DNA of 57,094 nt from Bacteroidales bacterium (lineage in GTDB: Bacteria > Bacteroidota > Bacteroidia > Bacteroidales > UBA3663). Each line of letters starts with the position of its first letter. Positions within the stretch are counted from its first letter, which is position 1. Shown here piece after piece: positions 33,766-43,151 of this stretch. The notes under the pieces are model-generated. The model searched no databases and was not told the DNA's origin. It was given only the letters and a program-made list of their open reading frames with translations. The position numbers and the translations under genes were made by a program. The stretch is from positions 1 to 57,094 of the forward strand of contig JAEDEY010000003.1 in NCBI GenBank assembly GCA_016293065.1. The letters are read 5' to 3'.

Positions 33766-36081
33766 ATGACAACATTTTATCTGATTATTGTTTCTTTTCT
33801 CATCGTGCTTGCCGTCTTTGACCTCGTGGTTGGCGTAAGCAACGATGCAGTGAACTTCCTCAATTCGGCAATTGGAGCCAAGGTGGCGAAGTTTCGTACG
33901 ATAGTCACCATTGCCGCTATCGGAGTGTTTGCGGGTGCAGCCCTGAGCAATGGCATGATGGACGTGGCTCGCCATGGCATCATGACACCCGAGTACTTCT
34001 CGTTTACCGATGTGATATGCGTGTTTCTCGCAGTCATGGTTACCGATGTGATATTGCTCGATATCTTCAACACGCTCGGTATGCCGACTTCCACGACGGT
34101 GAGCATGGTCTTCGAACTCCTTGGAGGTGCCTTTGCCATTGCTCTCATCAAGATACTCGATGGCGCTGTCGATGTCGAGGGCGTGCCACTTACCTTAGGA
34201 GACCTGCTCAACACCGAGAAGGCTTTGAGTGTCATTCTTGGCATCTTCCTCAGTGTGGCTATTGCCTTTGTGTTTGGTCTTTTAGTGCAGTGGATTGCCC
34301 GTATGGTGTTTTCGTTTACCTATCGCGTCAACGGCACATCTACCAGCTATGAGAACCTCAAGACCTCGACGCCTCATGGGCTTTTCTCATCGTCGGTCAA
34401 GATTGGCGTCTTTGCTGGCATAGCGGTGACGAGCATCATCTGGTTCCTGCTCATCAACGGCTTGAAGGGCTCGAGCTTTATGACACCAGAGCTCAAGACT
34501 CTGATCAATGACAATACATGGCTCATCCTTGGAGGCGGATTCGTCAGCTTCTCGGTCATCATGATAGTGCTTAGTGCATTCAAACTGCCTGTCCTGAAGA
34601 TGGTGGTACTGCTTGGCACATTTGCCCTTGCAATGGCCTTTGCCGGCAACGACCTCGTGAACTTCGTCGGTGTGCCTCTCTCGGGACTCGATGCCTACAA
34701 CGACTTCACTGCCAATGGCAATGGCGATGCTTCGGGATTCATGATGAAATCGCTCATGGGTTCGGCACAAACACCAATTATCTACCTCATATTGGCTGGT
34801 GTGGTGATGGTGCTTTCGCTCATCTTCTCGAAAAAGGCTCAGAACGTGGTGAAGACTTCGGTCGATCTGTCGCGCCAGGACGAGGGCGACGAGATGTTTG
34901 GTTCGAGCGCAATAGCACGAGTGCTGGTGCGCCATAGCCAGAAGGTGTCGTCGGCAATCACCGAAGCAATGCCTAAGCCTTTGCTCAGATGGGTGGATTC
35001 GCGCTTCAACTCCGATTCAGCCGTCTTGGCCAATGGTGCGGCTTTCGACCAGATACGTGCGTCGGTCAACCTTGTGCTTGCCGGACTGCTGGTAGCATTC
35101 GGCACAAGCATGAAGCTGCCGCTTTCGACCACTTATGTCACCTTCATGGTGGCTATGGGTACGAGTCTTGCCGACCGTGCATGGAGCCGAGAGAGTGCCG
35201 TATTCCGCATTACTGGCGTGCTGAGTGTGATAGGAGGATGGTTTATCACCGCAGGAGCAGCATTCATTGTGTGCTACCTCATGACCAACCTCATGTTCTT
35301 CGGCTCGTTTGTAGCAATGGGTCTTGCTATCATATTGGCTATCGTGCTTTTGGTGCGCAGCAATGTCAAGTTTGCGACCCAGAAAGAAGAGCCTGTGACC
35401 GACCGCATCTTCAAGCAGCTCATTGCTTCGAAAGATAAAGCCGAGCGATGGGATTTGCTCAAGCAGCATGTGGTGTATGGCAATAGCGAACAGCTGAGAT
35501 TTGTGATATCATGCTATGAGAAGGTGACTGACGCGTTCCTGCAAGAGGAATATCGCCCATTGCGCCATGCTACTCACGAAATAGAGACCGCCCACAAGCA
35601 GCTGAAACGTCAGCGCAGGCGCGAGATTATCGGATTGCGCAAGATTGACCCTATTCTTGCTCTTGAAAAGAACACTTGGTATTTCCTTTCGAACGATGCT
35701 ATTGAGCAGTTGCTCTATTGCCTGAAACGCATCAACGACCCATGCCGCGAGCATGTAGGCAACAACTTCTCGCCTGTGTCGTACGAGTTCACAAGTACTT
35801 TCCTCGGCTATCAGAAGCAGGTTGTCGATACGCTCGAACAGGCAGTTATGGCTCTTGGCACTCCGCTTGCTACCAACGGCATGGCAGATGTGGTACGCGA
35901 ACAAGCCACAGTGGTGCAGCAGAACCTCTCGTCGTACAGAAAGCAAATCATCGACACTATGCAGCAGAATTCGGTGAATATTGCATCGACGATGGCATTC
36001 CTCAACATCATCCAGGAGTCGCAGCAGATATTGAGCAGTGTGCGCCACATGCTGAGGGGAATGTCCAAGTTCGGAGCGTAA
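33766..36081 (+). CDS. Inorganic phosphate transporter (PiT family) with PhoU-like C-terminal domain
   Basis: ATG 33766 is preferred over an in-frame TTG at 33739; it gives 771 residues. The membrane part (residues ~1-545) holds both PiT signatures, VSNDAVNFLNSAIG near the N-terminus and AFAGNDLVNFVGVP in the middle, and a third repeat-like GTSMKLPLSTTYVTF. The C-terminal ~220 residues are soluble and helical, resembling PhoU (four-helix pattern, YEKVTDAFLQEEY... MAFLNIIQESQQI). PiT carriers use H+ or Na+ symport of phosphate or metal-phosphate. The attached PhoU-like part is probably a built-in regulator. A strong terminator follows. Confidence 0.9.
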   Translation: MTTFYLIIVSFLIVLAVFDLVVGVSNDAVNFLNSAIGAKVAKFRTIVTIAAIGVFAGAALSNGMMDVARHGIMTPEYFSFTDVICVFLAVMVTDVILLDIFNTLGMPTSTTVSMVFELLGGAFAIALIKILDGAVDVEGVPLTLGDLLNTEKALSVILGIFLSVAIAFVFGLLVQWIARMVFSFTYRVNGTSTSYENLKTSTPHGLFSSSVKIGVFAGIAVTSIIWFLLINGLKGSSFMTPELKTLINDNTWLILGGGFVSFSVIMIVLSAFKLPVLKMVVLLGTFALAMAFAGNDLVNFVGVPLSGLDAYNDFTANGNGDASGFMMKSLMGSAQTPIIYLILAGVVMVLSLIFSKKAQNVVKTSVDLSRQDEGDEMFGSSAIARVLVRHSQKVSSAITEAMPKPLLRWVDSRFNSDSAVLANGAAFDQIRASVNLVLAGLLVAFGTSMKLPLSTTYVTFMVAMGTSLADRAWSRESAVFRITGVLSVIGGWFITAGAAFIVCYLMTNLMFFGSFVAMGLAIILAIVLLVRSNVKFATQKEEPVTDRIFKQLIASKDKAERWDLLKQHVVYGNSEQLRFVISCYEKVTDAFLQEEYRPLRHATHEIETAHKQLKRQRRREIIGLRKIDPILALEKNTWYFLSNDAIEQLLYCLKRINDPCREHVGNNFSPVSYEFTSTFLGYQKQVVDTLEQAVMALGTPLATNGMADVVREQATVVQQNLSSYRKQIIDTMQQNSVNIASTMAFLNIIQESQQILSSVRHMLRGMSKFGA

Positions 36082-36120
36082 AGGTTCGGGCAGAAAACCG
36101 CAGACAAATGCATAGAAAAG

Positions 36121-36158
36121 ATAAGTACTGGTGCGAAAGAATCCGCATCAGTACTTAT
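36121..36158. terminator. Bidirectional terminator between phosphate carrier and META lipoprotein genes
   Basis: A 15-bp stem with one G-T pair, ATAAGTACTGGTGCG (36121-36135) with CGCATCAGTACTTAT (36144-36158), 8-nt loop, between convergent genes. Confidence 0.8.
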
Positions 36159-36193
36159 TTGCTAATAATCAATAACCTATTAGATATCAGTCA

Positions 36194-36595
36194 TCATTCC
36201 TTTTTGAGAGTCATAATAGTCTCTTTGTCGCTATTCAGGAAATATAGGCTGTCGCCTTTAGCCCTGACAGTCACCGAGCCGTCGAGAACCTTGGTGATCG
36301 ACTGTTCGATGTCCATAGTTGGTCCCATCATCATGGTTGTGCCGATATTGGAGAAAGAGAGTTGGTCGGCCTTGAGCACATAGCTGCCGAAGAAGTTGTT
36401 GACTGTGGCATTGCCGTTCATACGGCCTTCGTCGTTGAACTCGATGAAAGCCTGACGTTCGCACCCCTCTGTGCTCATTCCCATGGCATTGACAATAGCC
36501 CATTTGCCAACGAGGTTGATTGGCTCGATTTGTTTGGATGTTGAGCAGCTCGCCAAAGCGAAGACCGCAGCAATGAATGTAAAGATCTTGTTCAT
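36194..36595 (-). CDS. META-domain (HslJ-like) lipoprotein
   Basis: A 133-residue lipoprotein with lipobox ALASC (Cys17) and a META domain: LVGKWAIVNA, AFIEFNDEGRMNGNATVNNFFGSY, FSNIGTTMMMGPTMDIEQ and the closing DSLYFLNSDKETIMTLKK. META/HslJ proteins are small beta-rich envelope proteins, linked in E. coli to novobiocin resistance; their chemistry is unknown. It is the last gene of the minus-strand operon with the sigma factor, 6 bp after the barrel protein gene, so its product may be part of the same envelope response. Confidence 0.85.
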   Translation of the reverse strand: MNKIFTFIAAVFALASCSTSKQIEPINLVGKWAIVNAMGMSTEGCERQAFIEFNDEGRMNGNATVNNFFGSYVLKADQLSFSNIGTTMMMGPTMDIEQSITKVLDGSVTVRAKGDSLYFLNSDKETIMTLKKE

Positions 36596-36601
36596 ATTAT
36601 T

Positions 36602-37879
36602 TTATTTATTCAGGTTTATTCTAATTCCACAATTGATATTTAAGTTAAGAGGTTTTTCCTTGTAAATGGTCTTGATAGCCGAGCCATCATCAAAGTGGTA
36701 GCTGATGCCGGGACCAGCATAGATGTAGAAAATAGGAGAGAGTCTGTATGCTATTCCCACTGATCCGTTGACCGACATCTGGAACGGTTTGGTGCCGATG
36801 TTCTTCTTTTCTTGCTGTGTCGTGGTGTTGTTGATGTGATACTCCATCTTCTGAGAGCCAGAGACACATTGTTCGGCCAATACGCCAGCAGAAGTGTAGA
36901 TTCCGAGACGCTTCCACTCGAAGAGCTCGTAGTTGATGCTGACGGGGATGCCTATGTAGTGAAGCTTCTGTTGTCCCGACTGATATTTGGTGTCATTTCC
37001 ATCGCGCATGTCTGATACGAGACGAGTGAATGTGATACCACTCTCAAGACTCAGGCGTGGGCTGAGGGAATATGATGCGCTGATGCCAGTTCTGATAGGG
37101 AGATGGTGCTTGAATTCAGTCTCGCATACTGAGCCATGATTAAGTAGCAGAATGCCTAATAGAGGGCTGTCTCTCCAGATGGCATCAGTCTCAGAAGATG
37201 CTTCGGCTGAGGCAGGAGCCGAGTTGTAGCGCGTGCGATGGTCAGCTTTGGTGGCACCATTCGAATAGACAGAGAGCGAGAAACGAGAACGCTGTGGTGT
37301 CGAGACCTGAGCTAGAGTCATTTCCTTGAATGGATCATATTCCTCGAGCTTTTTTTTCTTTTCGACAGGCTTTTCTATAGTCTTTTCGTTAGCATTTTCT
37401 ACAGTATATTCGGAAGACTTTTCAGAAGTCTTTTCGACGGGTTTTACGCCTTCTGTCTGTTCTTGGTTGTCTGGAAGAATGTCAGACTTGTCCTCTGTAA
37501 TGCTCTCTGCCATAAAGGCAGCAATATTATCTTCTATACGTTCTGAAGTAATATCTGCCATCGTGACATTATCGTCATTGGCACTTGCCAAAGGCTTGTT
37601 GTCAATGGCAGCAAAAGTAGTTTCGCCAATGGCAGGGTTTTCGTTGATGTTGAAGAGATAGATGCCAGTAGTGAGCAACACAGCAACCACAGCGGCAACC
37701 GATACGGCACGTTTCATCCAGTGCCAACGATAAGTCTGAGGGCGAGGAGTCAGCACTATGGTTTCGGCCTGACTCTTGCGAGCAGAGCAGATGTCATCCC
37801 AGAGCCCAGCGGGTTCGTCTATTTCCATTCCAGACATCTTGTCGTGGATATCTTTCGTCCAGTTTTCTTTCATCTGCAT
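36602..37879 (-). CDS. Membrane-anchored protein with C-terminal outer-membrane-type barrel domain
   Basis: A 425-residue protein of odd layout. Residues 1-55 are soluble and precede a single transmembrane helix (about 56-77, AVSVAAVVAVLLTTGIYLF), as in anti-sigma factors. Residues ~80-200 are a Glu/Lys/Ser/Thr-rich spacer (repeated VEKTSEK/EKTIEKPVEKK units). Residues ~205-425 look like an outer-membrane beta-barrel domain (GISASYSLSPRLSLESGITFTR, YIGIPVSINYEL, GIAYRLSPIFYIYAGPG). It starts 2 bp after the sigma gene, suggesting an anti-sigma or sensor role, which is an inference. Start could also be ATG 37873. Confidence 0.75.
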   Translation of the reverse strand: MQMKENWTKDIHDKMSGMEIDEPAGLWDDICSARKSQAETIVLTPRPQTYRWHWMKRAVSVAAVVAVLLTTGIYLFNINENPAIGETTFAAIDNKPLASANDDNVTMADITSERIEDNIAAFMAESITEDKSDILPDNQEQTEGVKPVEKTSEKSSEYTVENANEKTIEKPVEKKKKLEEYDPFKEMTLAQVSTPQRSRFSLSVYSNGATKADHRTRYNSAPASAEASSETDAIWRDSPLLGILLLNHGSVCETEFKHHLPIRTGISASYSLSPRLSLESGITFTRLVSDMRDGNDTKYQSGQQKLHYIGIPVSINYELFEWKRLGIYTSAGVLAEQCVSGSQKMEYHINNTTTQQEKKNIGTKPFQMSVNGSVGIAYRLSPIFYIYAGPGISYHFDDGSAIKTIYKEKPLNLNINCGIRINLNK

Positions 37880-37881
37880 GC

Positions 37882-38433
37882 TTAATATTCTGTTTTGTAT
37901 TCTCGAATCTTCTCGGCAAGCATCGCTTTAGCTCGGTGGAGTTGTGAAGCCGATGAGCTTTCTTTGATGCCAAGAAGTTGTGCTATCTCTCGGTGACTCT
38001 TTTCCTCAATGACATAGAGGTTAAAGATGGTACGGTAGCCGTCGGGTAGTTCCCTGATCATCTGGTAGATGACATCGGGAGGTACCGACATGGAATCTGG
38101 GTCTTCATCTGGCGTGTCCATTGTAGTAGAGTCGAGTTCGATGAAGTCATATTTCTGGTTCTGTTTCTCGAATTTGATGATTTCGTTGAGCAGTATTCTC
38201 GACAGCCAAGCTTTGAGAGAGCCTTCTCCTCTGAACTCATAAGCATCCAACGATGAGAATGCATTGAGAAAAGTGTTCTGCAAAGTGTCGCGTATGTCTT
38301 CATCGTTGGAAATGTAACGAGAACAAACAGCAGTGAGGTATCTGATGTATCTGGAATACATCAGACGCATTGCATTTTCATCGCCAGATCGTATCTGGCC
38401 AATCAATGCCTCCTCACTGCTGTTGGCAATCAT
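37882..38433 (-). CDS. ECF-type RNA polymerase sigma factor
   Basis: A 183-residue sigma-70 family ECF factor. Region 2 spans about residues 22-90 (LMYSRYIRYLTAVCSRYISNDED, then DTLQNTFLNAFSSLDAYEFRGEGSLKAWLSRI) and region 4 about residues 125-177 (IRELPDGYRTIFNLYVIEEKSHREIAQLLGIKESSSASQLHRAKAML). It lies 22 bp after the NigD-like gene and 2 bp before the anchored barrel protein gene. ECF factors of Bacteroidales usually answer envelope signals through membrane anti-sigma partners; the partner here is likely the next gene. Confidence 0.93.
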   Translation of the reverse strand: MIANSSEEALIGQIRSGDENAMRLMYSRYIRYLTAVCSRYISNDEDIRDTLQNTFLNAFSSLDAYEFRGEGSLKAWLSRILLNEIIKFEKQNQKYDFIELDSTTMDTPDEDPDSMSVPPDVIYQMIRELPDGYRTIFNLYVIEEKSHREIAQLLGIKESSSASQLHRAKAMLAEKIREYKTEY

Positions 38434-38455
38434 GAATATCTATACTTTGTTTTTT

Positions 38456-39190
38456 TTATTCTATATGTGCACTCATGCCAGCATCGGCAGTTCCGAAGTG
38501 TGCTGCCATTGGCTTCTCTGGGAGCACAAACTCGGTCGATTTCATGCCAGCGAACGAGTGCCAGTTGAGCTTGATCTTGATCTCTTTGCCTTCACGAGGA
38601 AGCTCGTTGAGGTCGAAGGCAATAAGTGCATCAGCCATGGTGCCATTCACATCACCCTTCGCATTGTGGTGCAAGGTGAACTCATAAGGATTCTCCGGAT
38701 TGACACCCGACACGAGATCGATGAAGTGCTTGTTGTGGGTATAGCCCCAGATGGTGCGTGTGCGAAGTGTGAGATACCCGTCTTCGGCAACAGTAACCCA
38801 ATCTTTTATGATATCGATAGGGTCGTTGCCATATACTTCGTTGTCTTTATCGAGGAGCGTAGGTACTGGCTTCTTGGTGCGGATACTGTCAATCCAATTG
38901 ACATGGACATGATTCTTCTCGGCACCTTCCTCTTCGGTATAATTGACCAATGCGCGTACTTCCAGTGATCCGAATGGCGAGGTCTTGAGGTTGGTAGGAT
39001 AGAGTGTGGTCTTGTCGTCGAGTTGCAATGTGAAAGTGCTATCGGCTGCAGGACGAACTGTCACCAGTGCAGTCGGACGATAATATGCGAACTTGTTGTC
39101 GTCATCGTCGTCAAGGCATGAAGTGAGTGTTACTACCATAAGGCTGCAGAGTAGAGCCTTTGTGATTTTCTGAATGTTCTTGGTGTTCAT
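38456..39190 (-). CDS. NigD-like lipoprotein
   Basis: A 244-residue lipoprotein: signal peptide with lipobox TLTSC (Cys25), followed at once by an acidic stretch LDDDDDN, then the NigD N-terminal domain (YYRPTALVTVRP, FTLQLDDKTTLYPTN) and NigD C-terminal beta sandwich (IKIKLNWHSF near the end). NigD-like proteins occur widely in Bacteroidales; the name comes from a bacteriocin locus but the function of most is unknown. An acid-rich stretch after the lipid Cys can act as a surface-export signal in Bacteroidales. It is the first gene of the operon containing the ECF sigma factor. Confidence 0.85.
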   Translation of the reverse strand: MNTKNIQKITKALLCSLMVVTLTSCLDDDDDNKFAYYRPTALVTVRPAADSTFTLQLDDKTTLYPTNLKTSPFGSLEVRALVNYTEEEGAEKNHVHVNWIDSIRTKKPVPTLLDKDNEVYGNDPIDIIKDWVTVAEDGYLTLRTRTIWGYTHNKHFIDLVSGVNPENPYEFTLHHNAKGDVNGTMADALIAFDLNELPREGKEIKIKLNWHSFAGMKSTEFVLPEKPMAAHFGTADAGMSAHIE

Positions 39191-39307
39191 AGAGCAATAT
39201 TATTAATTTGTTGTTATTTTTTTGATTCACTCTAATAAACCGCGAATTGCAGAAACCTTGCATGGAGAGTGTCAAGATTTAACTTTCTTTAAATCTTCAA
39301 TATAAAA

Positions 39308-39335
39308 AGTCGGAACATACCGAGATGTCCCGACT
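39308..39335 (-). terminator. Terminator of the pbp gene cluster
   Basis: On the minus strand AGTCGGGACAT (39335-39325) pairs with ATGTTCCGACT (39318-39308) with one mismatch, followed by TTTTTATA. Confidence 0.8.
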
Positions 39336-39432
39336 CTATCATTGTACAAATTGTCGGTAGATTATTTCTTGCGGCTACCCTTGCAAGTGCAGCCAATACC
39401 ACATTTCTTGTTTCATACCCTAGGCAATTACA

Positions 39433-41793
39433 TCAGTCGAAGAAACCGCTCTCTTCCGATTCGCCGATAACATCGTTGTGAGGGAGATAGGTCTTGTTGC
39501 TGCATGGGTCGTAGTCTTCGGGATAGAGGAATTGCTCTGTCTCGTTGTAAGGCAGAGTTGGGTCTGCTAGGACCTTTTTCCAGAATATACCTGATATTGG
39601 CAAAGCCATTGATGCTCCTTGTCCCACTGCCATGCGGTCGAAGTGTATGCTGCGTTCTTCTCCTCCTACCCATGTGCCGCAGATGAGGCTTGGAGTGAAC
39701 GACATGAACCAACCGTCTGAGTTGTCGTTGGTAGTGCCTGTCTTGCCTCCCATTGGTGCTATGATCTTATGTCGCGACCTGATACGTCCGCCAGTGCCTC
39801 GGTCGATGACATCGCGAAGTATTGGCAGCATCTTCAAGTAAGCATCGAACGAGAAGACTTCAGTGCGACGTGGTTCGAATGATGCCAGTTCGAGTCCGCT
39901 GTTGTCGCAAATCGACTGCACATATAGAGGAGTGACACGTTGTCCATGACCAGGGAAGGCCGAATAGGCAGTAACCATCTCCTCGACCGACACATCGCAC
40001 ACACCAAGACATAACGATAGTACGGGGTCGAGTTGATTACGGATTCCGAACGAATGGAGCATACGTACGAAGGACTCTGGAGAAAGACGGCTCATGACAC
40101 GAGCTGAAATCCAGTTGTTTGACCTCATCAGTCCCCAATGGAGTGTTACCATCTCGCCAATACGTTCCTTGCCGGCATCGCGTGGAGTCCATGGACGTCC
40201 GTTGCCATCGTAAAGCACAGGCTGTGTGTTGAGTTCCTCATCGCAAGGAGTGCGTCCTTCTTCCATAGCAAGGGTGTAGAGGAGAGGCTTGATGGTAGAA
40301 CCCACCTGACGACGGCCTGCTGTGACCATGTCATATTGGAAGAACGAAAAGTCGGGACCTCCGACGTAAGCCTTGACATAACCGAGGGTGTCCATGCACA
40401 TGAAGCCTGCACGCAGGAACTGCTTCTGCCAACGCAGAGAGTCGTAGGGTGTCATGATGGTGTCAATCTCACCCTCCCACGAGAAGAGTTTCATCTCGGT
40501 GGGTGTCATAAAGGCTTTTTCGATTTCGTCTTTGGTATAGCCTTTTCCGAGCATTGTATTATATCGTTCGCTCTGACGCATGGCACGACGGAGACTGGAT
40601 TTCACATCATCGTCGCTTAGAGTATTGCTATATGGCGCATTCTTCTGGCCTTTCTTCTCTTTGAAGAACTCTGGCTGTAGATAGTCGCTCAACTGACTTG
40701 CAACGGCTTCTTCGGCATATCGCTGCATGCGCGAATTGATTGAAGTATAGATGCGCAAGCCATCGGTAGTGAGGTTGTAGTTGCTTCCGTCGGGCTTACG
40801 GTTCTTGTTACACCAACCATAGAGCGGATCCGTCTCCCAAGCGAGACTATCCTCATAATACTGCTGTCCCTGCCATGAGGCATACTTGCTGCGGTCAGGC
40901 TTTTTGGCTCGCATTATCTTGCGCAGATATTCTCGCAGATATGGGGCAAGACCCGACTTGTGGTCGGCACTGTTGGCAAGTTTGTATCGACCTTTCTTGT
41001 CGGTCTGTGGAAGCAGTGGGAGACACTTGAGCGAGTCGTATTCTGCACGGGTGATAAAGTCAGCCTTGAGCATCTGCCCCAGTACGACCGATCTGCGCTG
41101 CATGGTCTTTTCTGGTCGTTTGATTGGGTTAAACAATGACGGATTCTGACACATGCCTATCAGCATTGCTGCTTCTTCGATTTTCAAGTCTTTAGGCAAC
41201 TTGTCGAAATAGATGTGGGCAGCCGAGCGGATACCGACGGCATTGTAGCAGAAGTCAAACTTGTTGAGATACATGTTGATGATCTCTTCTTTGGTATATA
41301 GCTTTTCGAGTTTGACGGCTATCACCCATTCAATAGGCTTCTTCATTGCACGTTCCCATAGACTGTTAGACTCAGGCGAATAGAGCTGCTTGGCAAGCTG
41401 CTGGGTGATGGTAGAGCCTCCACCAGCCGATTGCTGCTGCATGATGACAGTCTTGAATATTGCACGGAAGATTGCCTTGATGTCAATACCCGAATGGTCT
41501 GCAAAACGCGCATCTTCGGTCGAGATTAATGCTTGAACAAGATAGGGCGAGAGTTGGTTGTAGTTGATATACACACGGTTTTCCTTCGCCTGGCTGAATC
41601 GGCCAAGTTCAACAGAATCGCTTGAATATACGATGGTTGCAAACTTATTCTTTGGATTCTCAAGTTCCTCGATAGGAGGCAGATAGCCTATCGCTCCTTT
41701 ATTGATCTGATAAAAGAGAAATACTGCACTGCCTAACCCGACAACAAACAGAACCCATAGGATAATTACGACATTTCGGGTAATTTTGCTCAT
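39433..41793 (-). CDS. Class A penicillin-binding protein (PBP1A-type)
   Basis: A 786-residue bifunctional PBP. An N-terminal membrane helix (residues ~8-29) precedes the GT51 glycosyltransferase domain (catalytic Glu93 in STEDARF, then GGSTITQQLAKQLY) and the transpeptidase domain with nucleophile Ser499 (GSTIKP), SNN and KTGTT. It polymerises lipid II and cross-links glycan strands on the periplasmic side. It ends in a short acidic tail. It lies downstream of the aminotransferase and LptF/G genes on the same strand, with 130 bp before it; a terminator follows at 39308-39335. Confidence 0.95.
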   Translation of the reverse strand: MSKITRNVVIILWVLFVVGLGSAVFLFYQINKGAIGYLPPIEELENPKNKFATIVYSSDSVELGRFSQAKENRVYINYNQLSPYLVQALISTEDARFADHSGIDIKAIFRAIFKTVIMQQQSAGGGSTITQQLAKQLYSPESNSLWERAMKKPIEWVIAVKLEKLYTKEEIINMYLNKFDFCYNAVGIRSAAHIYFDKLPKDLKIEEAAMLIGMCQNPSLFNPIKRPEKTMQRRSVVLGQMLKADFITRAEYDSLKCLPLLPQTDKKGRYKLANSADHKSGLAPYLREYLRKIMRAKKPDRSKYASWQGQQYYEDSLAWETDPLYGWCNKNRKPDGSNYNLTTDGLRIYTSINSRMQRYAEEAVASQLSDYLQPEFFKEKKGQKNAPYSNTLSDDDVKSSLRRAMRQSERYNTMLGKGYTKDEIEKAFMTPTEMKLFSWEGEIDTIMTPYDSLRWQKQFLRAGFMCMDTLGYVKAYVGGPDFSFFQYDMVTAGRRQVGSTIKPLLYTLAMEEGRTPCDEELNTQPVLYDGNGRPWTPRDAGKERIGEMVTLHWGLMRSNNWISARVMSRLSPESFVRMLHSFGIRNQLDPVLSLCLGVCDVSVEEMVTAYSAFPGHGQRVTPLYVQSICDNSGLELASFEPRRTEVFSFDAYLKMLPILRDVIDRGTGGRIRSRHKIIAPMGGKTGTTNDNSDGWFMSFTPSLICGTWVGGEERSIHFDRMAVGQGASMALPISGIFWKKVLADPTLPYNETEQFLYPEDYDPCSNKTYLPHNDVIGESEESGFFD

Positions 41794-41923
41794 TTTTCGA
41801 TTATAAGGGATATAATGGTAGTTAATGGAAGATTATGGACAATACTTGCTTTACTGAGCATAAGTATTATAATGTAACGATATAAATCATTTGTCTGGTA
41901 ATCCCCCGTTAACTACCCAAAAA

Positions 41924-43123
41924 TTAACTAAGTTCCTCGACTGCGGCCTTTACACGGCGCATAGCCTCAACTATCTTCTCTTCACTTGTTGCATACGAGA
42001 AGCGGATGCAGTCAGGAGCTCCGAATGCGGCTCCAGTTACACCTGCCACATGGCCTGTTTCGAGGAGATACATGGCGAGTTCATCGGCATTGGAGATTAC
42101 CTTTCCATCGGAAGTCTTCTTGCCAAAGAGAGCTGTGACGTCAGGGAAGACATAGAATGCGCCCTGAGGCTTCTTGTCAAGTCGGAAGCCTGGAATCTGC
42201 TGAACGAGGTCGAAGATGAGGTCGCGACGACGTTCGAATGCCTGTCGCATCACTTCGACACATTCCTGTGAGCCAGTGTAGGCAGCCTCTGCGGCTTTCT
42301 GTGCTATACTTGAGCAGCCTGATGTATATTGACCCTGCAGCTTGGTGACTGCCTTGGCAATATATGCAGGAGCAGCACAGAAACCGATACGCCAACCAGT
42401 CATAGCGTATGCCTTAGATACACCATTAATAATCACCACACGGTCTTTGAGCTCTGGGAAAGAAGCGATAGAGGTGAGCTGTCCGCAATAGCTGATATGC
42501 TCGTATATCTCGTCGGCTATCACAATGATGCGAGGATACTTGGCAAGAACCTTTGCGATGGCTGCAAGTTCTTCCTTGCTGTAGATAGCTCCTGTAGGGT
42601 TGCTTGGTGAACAAAGCAGTACGACCTTGGTCTTGTCGGTGATTAGGCTCTCAAGCTGTTCGGCGGTAATCTTGAAGTCCTGATCCTGACCGCAGAGGAA
42701 AGGTACATTGACACCTTCTGCAAGCTTGACCATCTCGAAATAGCTGACCCAAGCTGGAGTAGGGATAATCACCTCGTCACCCTTATCTACAATGGCAAGG
42801 ATAACGTTGCAGATCTCTTGCTTGGCACCGTTTCCAACGACGATCTGTGTAGGTGCGAAATCTACACCATTCTCTACTTTGAGTTTCTTGCTGATGGCTT
42901 CGCGCAGAGAGAGGTAGCCTGGTACGGCTGTATAGAAAGAGAAGTTGCCGTCAACAGCATTTTTAGCAGCCTCCTTGATGTGGTCAGGTGTATTGAAGTC
43001 TGGCTCTCCTACTGAGAGGTTGATGATGTCAAGTCCCTGAGCCTTGAGCTCCTGGCTCTTCTGTGACATTGCCAATGTTGCCGATGGCGAAAGCGCCAAG
43101 AGGCGAGCAGAAATCTGTTCCAT
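41924..43123 (-). CDS. aspC: Aspartate aminotransferase (PLP-dependent, class I)
   Basis: A 399-residue fold type I aminotransferase of the Ib subgroup. Visible are LSVGEPDFNTP near the N-terminus, VVLLCSPSNPTG, VIADEIYEH with the PLP-contacting Asp, and the Schiff-base lysine at about residue 237 in GVSKAYAMTGWRIG, followed by the Arg-containing IRFSYATS. It most likely exchanges amino groups between aspartate and 2-oxoglutarate, perhaps also prephenate as some Ib enzymes do. It follows the LptF/G gene by 28 bp. Confidence 0.92.
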   Translation of the reverse strand: MEQISARLLALSPSATLAMSQKSQELKAQGLDIINLSVGEPDFNTPDHIKEAAKNAVDGNFSFYTAVPGYLSLREAISKKLKVENGVDFAPTQIVVGNGAKQEICNVILAIVDKGDEVIIPTPAWVSYFEMVKLAEGVNVPFLCGQDQDFKITAEQLESLITDKTKVVLLCSPSNPTGAIYSKEELAAIAKVLAKYPRIIVIADEIYEHISYCGQLTSIASFPELKDRVVIINGVSKAYAMTGWRIGFCAAPAYIAKAVTKLQGQYTSGCSSIAQKAAEAAYTGSQECVEVMRQAFERRRDLIFDLVQQIPGFRLDKKPQGAFYVFPDVTALFGKKTSDGKVISNADELAMYLLETGHVAGVTGAAFGAPDCIRFSYATSEEKIVEAMRRVKAAVEELS

Positions 43124-43151
43124 TTTCTTTTCTTAATTATATGATTGTTAA

